NCBI RefSeq assembly: GCF_011601275.1
Contig: NZ_JAAOLY010000002.1
Coordinates: 62,001-126,000 of the forward strand
Source of the DNA: Janthinobacterium lividum
GTDB taxonomy: Bacteria; Pseudomonadota; Gammaproteobacteria; Burkholderiales; Burkholderiaceae_D
DNA length: 64,000 bases
Direction: 5' to 3'
This document shows positions 43,147-51,888 of the stretch, piece by piece. The notes under the pieces are model-generated. The model saw only the letters and a program-made list of their open reading frames with translations, was not told the DNA's origin and did no database searches. The position numbers and the translations under genes are program-made. Every line of letters begins with the position of its first letter. The stretch's first letter is position 1.

Positions 43147-43225
43147 TTATCGCCGCCGCTGTCATTGCGCCCGCAGTGCCCTGGCCTGGCGTTCCAACCA
43201 CTGTCTTTACTTAGCTTGAACACGT

Positions 43226-45223
43226 ATGGCCACTAAAAAACCAGCATCCGACTACAGCGAATCATCCATCCGTGTCCTGAAAGGACTGGAACCCGTCAAG
43301 CAGCGCCCGGGGATGTACACCCGCACTGAAAATCCGCTGCACATCATTCAGGAAGTGATCGACAATGCCTCCGACGAGGCGCTGGGCGGTCATTGCACGC
43401 ATATCGCCGTCACGCAAAACACGGATGGCAGCATCACCGTCGAAGACAATGGCCGCGGCATTCCCGTCGGCCTGCACCCTGAAGAAGGCGTGCCGACGGT
43501 GGAAATCGTGTTTACACGGCTGCACGCGGGCGGCAAGTTCGACAAGGGTTCGGGCGGCGCCTATGCGTTCTCGGGCGGTCTGCACGGCGTCGGCGTGTCC
43601 GTTACCAACGCGCTGTCGACGCGCCTGGAAATCACCGTCTGGCGCAAGGAAAGCGACGGCAACGGCTTGCATCACATGGTGTTTGCGAATGGCGACGTGA
43701 TCGAACCATTGAATTCCCGCCCCGCCCCGCGCGACGGCAAAAAATCCGGCACGCGCGTCACGGCCTGGCCCGATGCAAAATACTTTGATTCGCCCAACAT
43801 CTCGCAGACGGAGCTGCAGCGCCTGCTGCGCTCGAAAGCCGTGCTGCTGCCGGGCGTCACCGTCACCTTGACCAACGCGAAAACGGGCGACACGCAGACC
43901 TGGCAGTATGCGGAAGGCTTGCGCGGCTACCTGACCGAAACGCTGGCGCAGGTATCGAATGGCGAAACCCTGATCCCCCTGTTCGAAGGCGCGCAGTACG
44001 CGGGCCCGGACTCGGAGGGCTTTGCCGAAGGCGAAGGCGCGGCCTGGGTGGTGGCGTGGACGGAAGAAGGCGCCATCGTGCGCGAATCGTACGTCAACCT
44101 GATTCCCACCTCGAATGGCGGCACGCACGAATCGGGTTTGCGCGACGGCCTGTTCGGCGCCGTGAAAAACTTCGTCGAAATGCACTCGCTGCTGCCGAAA
44201 GGCGTGAAGCTGCTGCCGGAAGACGTGTTCGCGCGCGCCTCGTTCGTGTTGTCGGCCAAGGTGCTGGACCCGCAATTCCAGGGCCAGATCAAGGAGCGCC
44301 TGAACTCGCGCGACGCCGTGCGCCTCGTCTCGACCTTCACCAAGCCGCCGCTGGAACTGTGGCTGAACCAGCACGTCGATTACGGCAAGAAGCTGGCCGA
44401 TCTCGTGATCAAGCAGGCGCAGTCGCGCCAGCGCTCGCTGCAAAAAGTGGAAAAGAAAAAATCCTCGGGCGTGGCCGTCCTTCCCGGCAAGCTGACCGAC
44501 TGCGAATCGTCGGACATCGCGCGCAATGAACTGTTCCTCGTCGAGGGCGACTCGGCGGGCGGTTCGGCCAAGATGGGCCGCGACAAGGAATTCCAGGCGA
44601 TCTTGCCCCTGCGCGGCAAGGTGCTGAACTCGTGGGAAACGGACCGCGACCGCTTGTTCGCCAATAACGAGATTCACGATATCGCCGTGGCCATCGGCGT
44701 CGATCCGCACAGCGTGGGCGATACACCCGACCTGTCCGGCCTGCGCTACGGCAAGATCTGCATCCTGTCCGACGCGGACGTGGACGGCTCGCACATCCAG
44801 GTACTGCTGCTAACCTTGTTCTTCAAGCACTTCCCCGTCCTGATCAACAAGGGCCACATCTGCATCGCCCGCCCGCCGTTGTACCGCGTGGACGCGCCGG
44901 CGCGCGGCAAGAAGCCGATGCAGAAAATCTATGCGCTCGACGACGGCGAACTGGTGGCCATCGAGGACAAGCTGCGCAAGGAAGGCGTGAAACAGGGCGC
45001 CTGGTCGATCTCGCGCTTCAAGGGCCTGGGCGAGATGAACGCCGAGCAGCTGTGGGAAACGACGATGAACCCGGACACGCGCCGTTTGCTGCCAGTGACG
45101 CTCGGTGAAGTCGACCACATGGCCTCGGCCTCGCGCTTCAATATGTTGATGGGCAAGGGCGAAGCGGCCGGACGCCGCGCCTGGATCGAGGAACACGGCA
45201 ATGAGGCGGAGGCGGATATCTGA
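43226..45223 (+). CDS. parE: DNA topoisomerase IV subunit B
   Basis: A 665-aa ATPase subunit of topoisomerase IV, which unlinks daughter chromosomes. The GHKL ATP site includes EVIDNASDEALGG, VEDNGRGIPVG and FSGGLHGVGVSVTNALS. The TOPRIM domain has LFLVEGDSAGGSAKMGRD and DADVDGSHIQVLLLTLFF. The ParE-type length (about 630-665, versus about 800 for GyrB) and linkage with parC identify it. Its stop overlaps the hscC ATG by one base (TGATG). A LexA box lies upstream. No strong ribosome site precedes the ATG. Confidence 0.96.
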   Translation: MATKKPASDYSESSIRVLKGLEPVKQRPGMYTRTENPLHIIQEVIDNASDEALGGHCTHIAVTQNTDGSITVEDNGRGIPVGLHPEEGVPTVEIVFTRLHAGGKFDKGSGGAYAFSGGLHGVGVSVTNALSTRLEITVWRKESDGNGLHHMVFANGDVIEPLNSRPAPRDGKKSGTRVTAWPDAKYFDSPNISQTELQRLLRSKAVLLPGVTVTLTNAKTGDTQTWQYAEGLRGYLTETLAQVSNGETLIPLFEGAQYAGPDSEGFAEGEGAAWVVAWTEEGAIVRESYVNLIPTSNGGTHESGLRDGLFGAVKNFVEMHSLLPKGVKLLPEDVFARASFVLSAKVLDPQFQGQIKERLNSRDAVRLVSTFTKPPLELWLNQHVDYGKKLADLVIKQAQSRQRSLQKVEKKKSSGVAVLPGKLTDCESSDIARNELFLVEGDSAGGSAKMGRDKEFQAILPLRGKVLNSWETDRDRLFANNEIHDIAVAIGVDPHSVGDTPDLSGLRYGKICILSDADVDGSHIQVLLLTLFFKHFPVLINKGHICIARPPLYRVDAPARGKKPMQKIYALDDGELVAIEDKLRKEGVKQGAWSISRFKGLGEMNAEQLWETTMNPDTRRLLPVTLGEVDHMASASRFNMLMGKGEAAGRRAWIEEHGNEAEADI

Positions 45224-46932
45224 TGATCATCGGCATCGACCTGGGCACCACCAACAGCCTGGTCGCTATCTGGCGCGACGGCAAGGCTTCCATCATCCCG
45301 AATGCGCTCGGCGAGCACCTGACGCCATCGTGCGTGAGCATCGATGACGACGGCACCGTGCTGGTGGGCCGCGCGGCGCGCGAGCGCCTGCAGACGCACC
45401 CGCAGCTGACGGCGGCCGTCTTCAAGCGCTACATGGGCAGCGAAAAGAAGATCACCCTCGGCACGCAGCAATTCCGCCCGGAAGAACTGTCGTCGATGGT
45501 GCTGCGCGCGCTGAAGGAAGATGCCGAAGCCTTTCTCGGCCACAAGGTCGAGGAAGCCATCATTACCGTGCCCGCGTATTTCAGCGATGCGCAGCGCAAG
45601 GCCACGCGCATCGCCGGCCAGCTGGCGGGCTTGCGCGTGGAGCGCCTGCTGAACGAGCCGACGGCCGCCGCGCTGGCCTACGGCATCCGCGACAAGGAAC
45701 AGGAAAGCAAATTCCTCGTCTTCGACCTGGGCGGCGGCACCTTCGACGTGTCGATCCTCGAGCTGTTCGAAGGCGTGATGGAAGTGCGCGCCTCGGCCGG
45801 CGACAATTTTCTGGGCGGCGAAGACTTCGTCACCGTGCTGGTCGACGCTTTCATGGAAGGCAGCGGCTTGCGCGACGCCGTCGGCAGCCGCCTGCTCGAA
45901 CCGCGCCAGCAGCAGCTGCTGCGCGATGAGGCCGAGCGCGTCAAGCGCCTGCTGTCGGAGCAGCCGTCCGTACGCATGGCCACGCGCTACCAGGACAAGG
46001 AATACAGCTGGGAGATCGGCGAAGACAAGCTGGCACAATTGTGCGAGCCGCTGCTGGCCCGCCTGCGCCTGCCCGTGGAACGGGCACTGCGCGACGCCAC
46101 CATCCGCGCCGCGGAATTGAATGAAGTGGTGCTGGCCGGCGGCGCCACGCGCATGCCGCTGGTGCGCAAGCTCGTGTCGCGCATGTTCGGCCGCTTCCCC
46201 GCCATCCACCTGGACCCGGACGAAGCCGTGGCGCTGGGCGCCGCCGTGCAGGCGGGCCTGAAAATGCGCGACGCGGCCCTGGACGAAGTGGTCATGACGG
46301 ACGTGGCGCCGTACTCGCTGGGCATTTCGATTTCGCGCCAGGTCGGCGCGAACCAGTATGAAGGCGGCCATTACCTGCCCATCATCGAGCGCAATTCCGT
46401 CGTGCCCGTCTCGCGCACGGAAAACATCACCACCATCCACGACAACCAGAAGGAAATCAACGTGGCGATCTTCCAGGGCGAGTCGCGCCTGGTGGCCGAC
46501 AACGTCTTCCTCGGCAAGATCAGCTTCCCGATCCCCGCGAAAAAAGCGGGCGAGATCGGCATCGACGTGCGCTTCACCTATGACATCAGCGGCGTGCTGG
46601 AAGCGGAAGTGACGGTGCTGGCCACGCAGGAACGCCACAAGATGATCATCAGCGACAACGCGGGCGTGATGACGCCGGAACAGATCGAGCAGCGCTTTGC
46701 GGAATTGGCCGACCTGAAGATCCACCCGCGCGAGCAGCTGGAAAACCGCACCCTGGTCACGCGCGCCGACCGGCTGTACGAACAGTCGCTGGGCGATGTG
46801 CGCCAGTACCTGGCGGCGCACACGGCCAACTTCCAGGCCGCGCTGGAAACGCAGGACCCGAACACCATCCGCAAGGCGCGCCAGGCATTGGATGACGTGT
46901 TGCGCCAGGTCGAGAGCGAGAGCTTCCTGTAA
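45223..46932 (+). CDS. hscC: HscC-type Hsp70 chaperone
   Basis: A 569-aa specialised Hsp70. The nucleotide domain (1-~365) has IGIDLGTTNSLVA, VPAYFSDAQRKATRIAGQLAGL, LVFDLGGGTFDVSIL and VVLAGGATRMPLVRKL. The short substrate domain starts near 370 (VAPYSLGISISRQV), and the helical lid is reduced, giving the HscC length (about 556-570) rather than DnaK's 640. E. coli HscC works with the J-like proteins DjlB/DjlC. Here the gene is joined to parE by a 1-base overlap and followed directly by a DjlC-like gene. Confidence 0.9.
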   Translation: MIIGIDLGTTNSLVAIWRDGKASIIPNALGEHLTPSCVSIDDDGTVLVGRAARERLQTHPQLTAAVFKRYMGSEKKITLGTQQFRPEELSSMVLRALKEDAEAFLGHKVEEAIITVPAYFSDAQRKATRIAGQLAGLRVERLLNEPTAAALAYGIRDKEQESKFLVFDLGGGTFDVSILELFEGVMEVRASAGDNFLGGEDFVTVLVDAFMEGSGLRDAVGSRLLEPRQQQLLRDEAERVKRLLSEQPSVRMATRYQDKEYSWEIGEDKLAQLCEPLLARLRLPVERALRDATIRAAELNEVVLAGGATRMPLVRKLVSRMFGRFPAIHLDPDEAVALGAAVQAGLKMRDAALDEVVMTDVAPYSLGISISRQVGANQYEGGHYLPIIERNSVVPVSRTENITTIHDNQKEINVAIFQGESRLVADNVFLGKISFPIPAKKAGEIGIDVRFTYDISGVLEAEVTVLATQERHKMIISDNAGVMTPEQIEQRFAELADLKIHPREQLENRTLVTRADRLYEQSLGDVRQYLAAHTANFQAALETQDPNTIRKARQALDDVLRQVESESFL

Positions 46933-48750
46933 ATGGACGGCGGCATGGACAACGGACAGCGCAGCCTGTGGGCAATCCTGGGCACGGAGCCGACCGGCGA
47001 CGAGCGCGCCCTCAAGCGCGCGTATGCGAAGCGCCTGAAGGCGACGCGTCCCGAGGACGATCCGGCCGCATTCCAGGAACTGCGTGACGCGTATGAATAC
47101 GCGCTGCGCCATGCCCACCTGTTTGCCGAGGAGTTCCCGGAAGCGCAAGCGGCCGAAGCCGAGGTCGAAGCCAAAGCGCCAGAAGCGCCACCCATGGAAA
47201 CGGCCGAGCTGTGGGGCGTCATCGACGAACCCGCGCAGGAAGCGCAGGAGCCGCCTGCGGAACTGTGGGGCGTCATTGCCCAGGAGCCCGCACCGCCGCC
47301 GGAACTATGGGGCGTGGTCGCCATCGATCCGGCGCAGGAAGCGGCCAGCCTGTGGCAGGCATTCCTGGAACAGTCGCGGCACGCGGATGGCAGCGAGGTA
47401 CTGGCCGGCATCCTGCAGGACGACGCCATGCTGAACCTCGACGTACGCGAGGAATTCGAGCTGTGCGCGCTGCGCTACTGCGCCAGCGCCGGCTATGACC
47501 TGTCGCTGCGCCAGGCCCTGTTCGAGCAACTGGGCTGGGACCGCGATTTTTCCTACCTGGCGCGCAGCCATGGGGATCTGGTGCGCAGCGCCGTGCAGCG
47601 CTACCGGGCCGACCGCTCGTTCGCCCATTTCAGCGACAACCGCGACAGCTACCCGGGCCTCGACTGCATCATGTCGCAACAGCCGCCTTCGGCCTACGCG
47701 CGCCAGCTGTTCGACCAAAAATTCACGCTGCAACTGCGCGAACTGCTGCATGCGATACGCTGGCAGCACGGCGAGATGCTCGCTTACAAACTCAATACGG
47801 ACCTGTTCGAGCAATGGGAGCACGCCGTCCATGCCAAGCGCTACTTCAAGCAGACGGCGCTGGCCTCGGGCGGCCTCGGTTTCGTGCTGCACTTCATGCT
47901 CGCGGGCGTGCTCGATGCGGCCGGCTTCAAGCTCGGCGACACGGCCGCCTATGCCAGCCTGCTGGGTTTCCAGGCGCTGGCCTTTTCCCTGCTGGCCATG
48001 CATGCCTTGCGCTGGCCGGCGGCCCTGTTCACGCGGTTCGACTCGCTGCAGGAACGCCTGCCCGCGCTGTGGCAGCGGCCCGGCTTGCGGCAGCTGGGCT
48101 GGATCGTGCCCTACCTCGTGGTGGCGCTGCTGCTGTTCCTGCCCGAGCGCAGCGAGAGCATGCGCCTCGTTACCGCAGCCGGTTTGTGCGCGTCCGCCCT
48201 GCTCGCGTATGCGATGAACCGCCAGCTGCTGCATGGCATGCTGCTGCTCCTGTGTCTGGGCTTGTCGCTGTTCGCGGCCATGTTCATGAGCGGCAAAGGC
48301 CAGTCGGCGCTGGCCATCGGTGACGCCATGCCGCTGATGTTCTGCCTGGCGGCGCTGGCCCTGCGCAGCGCCACCGGCCTGTATGGCGATTGCGGCTGGC
48401 CGGAGGCGCTCTTGCCCCGCCTGCGCGCGGCATGGCTGATCGGCTGTGCGGGCTTGCTGTTGCAACTGTATTTGCAATTGCTGCCGGCCGCCCTCGTCGG
48501 CGCCGTGCTGTATGCCTGGTCGTGCGCCGGCCTGCTGTTTTCCCCCACCGATTTCAAATGGAAGACGATCTGGCCGGTGGTGCTGGTGCCGTCCCTCGCC
48601 AGCGTCGTGCTGGCCGGCCACGCCCCCGCCATCCGCACCATGCCGATGATGCACAACAGCGTCGAGCTGGCCCTGGCCGTGCTGTATCTGACCTTGCGCT
48701 ATATGTATCTGACGTACGGCAAGTCCTTTTCCAAATCCCGGCTGTCATAA
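46933..48750 (+). CDS. DjlC-like membrane J-domain protein
   Basis: A 605-aa probable membrane partner of HscC. The N-terminus (12-60) is a J-like domain: LWAILGTEPTGDERALKRAY, then AFQELRDAYEYAL. The essential HPD tripeptide of J proteins is replaced by RPE (residues 39-41), as in DjlB/DjlC-type proteins. A Glu/Pro/Ala-rich linker holds LWGV at residues 93, 111 and 125 and LWQA at 140. A soluble region to about 300 is followed by roughly eight membrane helices (about 305-590). It starts right after the hscC stop and ends 48 bases before parC. The client is unknown. Confidence 0.8.
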   Translation: MDGGMDNGQRSLWAILGTEPTGDERALKRAYAKRLKATRPEDDPAAFQELRDAYEYALRHAHLFAEEFPEAQAAEAEVEAKAPEAPPMETAELWGVIDEPAQEAQEPPAELWGVIAQEPAPPPELWGVVAIDPAQEAASLWQAFLEQSRHADGSEVLAGILQDDAMLNLDVREEFELCALRYCASAGYDLSLRQALFEQLGWDRDFSYLARSHGDLVRSAVQRYRADRSFAHFSDNRDSYPGLDCIMSQQPPSAYARQLFDQKFTLQLRELLHAIRWQHGEMLAYKLNTDLFEQWEHAVHAKRYFKQTALASGGLGFVLHFMLAGVLDAAGFKLGDTAAYASLLGFQALAFSLLAMHALRWPAALFTRFDSLQERLPALWQRPGLRQLGWIVPYLVVALLLFLPERSESMRLVTAAGLCASALLAYAMNRQLLHGMLLLLCLGLSLFAAMFMSGKGQSALAIGDAMPLMFCLAALALRSATGLYGDCGWPEALLPRLRAAWLIGCAGLLLQLYLQLLPAALVGAVLYAWSCAGLLFSPTDFKWKTIWPVVLVPSLASVVLAGHAPAIRTMPMMHNSVELALAVLYLTLRYMYLTYGKSFSKSRLS

Positions 48751-48798
48751 TCAGCCCCACGAATTCAACCGCAACCACTCAACACCGAAACAAGCGCC

Positions 48799-51153
48799 AT
48801 GTCCACACAAACCAATTTATTTGACGATGCCCAGCCTGAGCCGATCGAGCCGGATGAACCGGTATTCGACGGCGAAGCGCTGACCCTGTCCACTTTTGCC
48901 GAGCGCGCCTATCTCGATTACGCCATCTCCGTCGTCAAAGGCCGCGCCCTGCCCGACGTGTGCGACGGCCAGAAGCCCGTGCAGCGCCGCATCCTGTATG
49001 CGATGAACGAGCTGGGCCTGAACTCCACGGCGAAGCCCCGCAAATCAGCGGCCGTGGTCGGCGACGTGCTCGGTAAATTGCATCCGCACGGCGACCAGTC
49101 CGTGTACGACGCGCTGGTGCGCATGGCGCAGGATTTCTCGCTGCGCTACCCGCTGATCGATGGCCAGGGCAACTTCGGCTCGCGCGACGGCGACGGCGCG
49201 GCGGCCATGCGTTACACGGAAGCGCGTCTGACGCCGATCGCCAAGCTGCTGATGGATGAAATCAGCATGGGCACGGTGGACTTCCAGCCCAACTACGACG
49301 GCTCGACGGAAGAACCGAAGCTGCTGCCGGCACGCCTGCCGATGGTGCTGCTGAACGGCGCCTCCGGCATCGCCGTGGGCCTGGCGACGGAAATCCCGTC
49401 GCACAACCTGGCGGAAGTGGCGAAAGCGGCCGTCGCCATGATTCGCGATCCGAAGATGACGCACGCCGAGCTGATGGCCATCATTCCCGGCCCGGACTTC
49501 CCCGGCGGCGGCCAGATCATCACGCCGCCGTCGCAGATCCAGGATATGTACGCGAGCGGCCGTGGCAGCATGAAGGTGCGCGCGCGCTGGAAGATCGAGG
49601 AACTGGCGCGCGGCCAGTGGCAAGCCGTCGTGACGGAACTGCCGCCTGGCACCTCGTCGCAAAAGGTGCTGGAAGAAATCGAAGAACTGACGAATCCGAA
49701 GATCAAGCTGGGCAAGAAGGCGCTGTCGCCGGACCAGGTGGCCCTGAAGGCGCTGATCCTCAATTCGCTCGACACCATCCGCGACGAATCGGGCCGCGCC
49801 GCCCCCGTGCGCCTCGTGTTCGAGCCGAAGTCGAAAAACCAGGACCAGACGGAATTCATGCTGATGCTGCTGGCGCACACGTCGCTGGAATCGTCGACTT
49901 CGATCAACCTGGTGATGATAGGCGGCGACGGCCGTCCGCGCCAGAAAGGCCTGGGCGACATCCTGCGCGAGTGGATCGACTTCCGCTTCGAGACCGTCAC
50001 CCGCCGCACCGGCTACAAACTGGGCAAGGTCAAGGACCGCATCCATATCCTGGAAGGGCGCGAAGCGATCCTGCTCAATATCGACAAGGTGATCCAGATC
50101 ATCCGCAATTCGGATGAACCGAAAGCGGCCCTGATCGACGCGTTCAATCTGTCCGAACGCCAGGCCGACGACATCCTGGAAATCCGTTTGCGCCAGCTGG
50201 CGCGCCTGGAAACGATCAAGATCCAGCAGGAGCTGGCCGAGCTGCGCAAGGAAGAAAAATCGCTGCAAGACCTGCTCGACAACCCGGGCTCGATGAAGCG
50301 CGCCGTCATCCGCGAAATCGAAGCGGACGCCAAGCAATTCGGCGACGCACGCCGCACCCTGATCGAGGAAGCGCAGAAAGCCGTGGCCGAACAGAAGGTC
50401 GTCGACGAACCCGTCACCGTCATCATTTCGGAAAAAGGCTGGGTGCGCGCGCGTACCGGCATCGGCCACGATGCGGCGCAGTTCACCTTCAAGGCGGGCG
50501 ACAGCCTGCATGGCGCCTTCGAGTGCCGCACGGTCGACACCCTGCTGGGCTTTGGCAACAACGGCAAGATTTACTCGGTTCCCGTCTCGGCGCTGCCCAA
50601 CGCGCGCGGCGACGGCGTGCCGATCACGACCTTGTGTGACCTGAGCGGCGGCACGCCGGGCAACGCCGTGCGCATCTTGCACTACTTTGCGGGCAATGGC
50701 GCCACCAATTTGCTGCTGGCGTCGAGCGCCGGCTACGGCTTCATCGCCAAGGCGGGCGACATGACGAGCCGTCTGAAAGGCGGCAAGGCCTTCATCACCC
50801 TGGACGACGGCGACGTGCCGCTTGAACCGAAGGTCATCGCCGAGACAGCCAGCGCCCTGGCCTGCCTGACGGAAGGCGCGCGCCTGCTGGTGTTCGGCCT
50901 CGATGAAATGAAAACCCTGTCCAAGGGCGGCACCGGCGTCAAGCTGATCGACCTCGATGCCAAGGACAAGCTGCTCGCCGTGCAACCGATCACCCAGCGC
51001 GGCGTGGTGGTCTCCGGCATCGGCCGGGCGTCGAAACCGCAGGATGCGTCGCTGGGCGCTACGGCCCTGGCCGACCACTTCGGCAAGCGTTCGAAGAAAG
51101 GCAAGGCGCTGGCGGCCAAGCTGAAGCCTGTTTCGATGGCGGCCATCGGCTGA
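48799..51153 (+). CDS. parC: DNA topoisomerase IV subunit A
   Basis: A 784-aa DNA-cleaving subunit of topoisomerase IV. The catalytic Tyr is Tyr139 in [10 protein letters not shown]. The breakage domain shows [38 protein letters not shown] and [15 protein letters not shown]. The C-terminal domain is a degenerate beta-pinwheel lacking a GyrA box, as in ParC. At the quinolone-pocket position of E. coli Ser80 it has Gln100 and for Glu84 Asp104 ([13 protein letters not shown]), as far as I recall common in betaproteobacterial ParC. A terminator follows 18 bases after the stop. Confidence 0.96.
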   Translation: MSTQTNLFDDAQPEPIEPDEPVFDGEALTLSTFAERAYLDYAISVVKGRALPDVCDGQKPVQRRILYAMNELGLNSTAKPRKSAAVVGDVLGKLHPHGDQSVYDALVRMAQDFSLRYPLIDGQGNFGSRDGDGAAAMRYTEARLTPIAKLLMDEISMGTVDFQPNYDGSTEEPKLLPARLPMVLLNGASGIAVGLATEIPSHNLAEVAKAAVAMIRDPKMTHAELMAIIPGPDFPGGGQIITPPSQIQDMYASGRGSMKVRARWKIEELARGQWQAVVTELPPGTSSQKVLEEIEELTNPKIKLGKKALSPDQVALKALILNSLDTIRDESGRAAPVRLVFEPKSKNQDQTEFMLMLLAHTSLESSTSINLVMIGGDGRPRQKGLGDILREWIDFRFETVTRRTGYKLGKVKDRIHILEGREAILLNIDKVIQIIRNSDEPKAALIDAFNLSERQADDILEIRLRQLARLETIKIQQELAELRKEEKSLQDLLDNPGSMKRAVIREIEADAKQFGDARRTLIEEAQKAVAEQKVVDEPVTVIISEKGWVRARTGIGHDAAQFTFKAGDSLHGAFECRTVDTLLGFGNNGKIYSVPVSALPNARGDGVPITTLCDLSGGTPGNAVRILHYFAGNGATNLLLASSAGYGFIAKAGDMTSRLKGGKAFITLDDGDVPLEPKVIAETASALACLTEGARLLVFGLDEMKTLSKGGTGVKLIDLDAKDKLLAVQPITQRGVVVSGIGRASKPQDASLGATALADHFGKRSKKGKALAAKLKPVSMAAIG

Positions 51154-51171
51154 CCGGCATCGCGCCATACG

Positions 51172-51200
51172 AAAAAGACAGGTTCGCCTGTCTTTTTTTT
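51172..51200 (+). terminator. Terminator after parC
   Basis: AAAAAGACAGG-TTCG-CCTGTCTTTTTTTT: a TTCG tetraloop hairpin with a long T-run, ending the parE-hscC-djlC-parC operon. Confidence 0.93.
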
Positions 51201-51342
51201 CGCCTATCGCCGCGGAAAAAATAGTTTTACAGATAGTTTTGCAAATACGCGCGCGTCCCCGTTATCCCTGCAGGCATGCCACCGGCATGCCGCCCACGGA
51301 CAGGAGAACAGGGATGAGAAACAACGTTTCAGGCAGGCTGCC

Positions 51343-51531
51343 ATGCAGCGTTTGACCCCGGCCGAGCGGCTGGTGGCGGCCATGGCGGCCGAAGGCTTGC
51401 CGTATAAAAGCATCGCCAGGGAACTGGGCAAGTCGCCGGCCACCGTGCGCAACCAGCTGCATGCGATTTACCAGAAGCTGGGCGTGGGCAACCGCACGGC
51501 GCTCGCGCACAAGCTGCGCGGCCAGCCTTAG
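51343..51531 (+). CDS. Orphan LuxR/GerE-type helix-turn-helix protein
   Basis: A 62-aa protein that is only a LuxR-type DNA-binding domain: LTPAERLVAAMAAEGLPYKS, IARELGKSPATVRNQLHAIY, QKLGVGNRTALAHKL. No sensor or receiver domain precedes it. The frame is open upstream through the parC terminator, and ENRDEKQRFRQAAM just before the ATG looks like a natural lead-in, so the gene may be a truncated remnant. The only good ribosome-binding site (AGGAG) serves a different-frame 13-codon ORF at 51314-51355 that overlaps this start. It converges on the next gene with a 4-bp overlap. Confidence 0.6.
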   Translation: MQRLTPAERLVAAMAAEGLPYKSIARELGKSPATVRNQLHAIYQKLGVGNRTALAHKLRGQP

Positions 51532-51875
51532 CGCCGCGACAGGCGCAGCACCTCGGGCGTCGCTTCGACGATATCGATCACATCCTGCGCGCCCGCATCG
51601 TCACCGAGCGCATAGCGGCCCATGCCCAGGGGCACCAGCCGGGTAACGGGGCCGGCGCGGGGCCGGTCGTCGGGACCGGGCGCCATCGACGTCAAGGTCG
51701 CCGCCCCTTGCGCCATGGCGCCGGCGGGGGCGCCGAATTCCAGCACCTTGCGCCCTTTGCGGCTGGGAGGAAAGGCAAACGTGGCCGTGGGCCGGTACAC
51801 CTCGATACCGTCCGCATCTTCCTCGAACGAGTGCGTCCAGCTGCCGCTGGGCAGTGCCGTGGTCATGTCGTGCAT
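51528..51875 (-). CDS. Hypothetical protein downstream of the M43 protease
   Basis: A 115-aa soluble protein of no recognised family. It starts at MHDMTTALPSGSW with GGGAGGGAT 8 bases upstream. It has no signal peptide or membrane segment; the sequence alternates short beta-like stretches (EVYRPTATFAFPP, RLVPLGMGRYALG) with Pro/Gly/Asp loops. It begins 13 bases after the protease stop on the same strand, so the two are likely co-expressed and it could be an accessory or inhibitor. That role is speculative. Confidence 0.6.
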   Translation of the reverse strand: MHDMTTALPSGSWTHSFEEDADGIEVYRPTATFAFPPSRKGRKVLEFGAPAGAMAQGAATLTSMAPGPDDRPRAGPVTRLVPLGMGRYALGDDAGAQDVIDIVEATPEVLRLSRR

Positions 51876-51888
51876 GGCGATCCCTCCC

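Noticed and set aside
42865..43223. Short minus-strand frames in the kdp-parE gap, just beyond the LexA box
   Set aside because: They lack ribosome-binding sites, have poor codon bias and overlap operator-like sequences; the LexA box is better assigned to parE.
44929..47148. A 739-codon minus-strand frame across parE and hscC
   Set aside because: It crosses the junction of two clear plus-strand genes and has no recognisable protein features.
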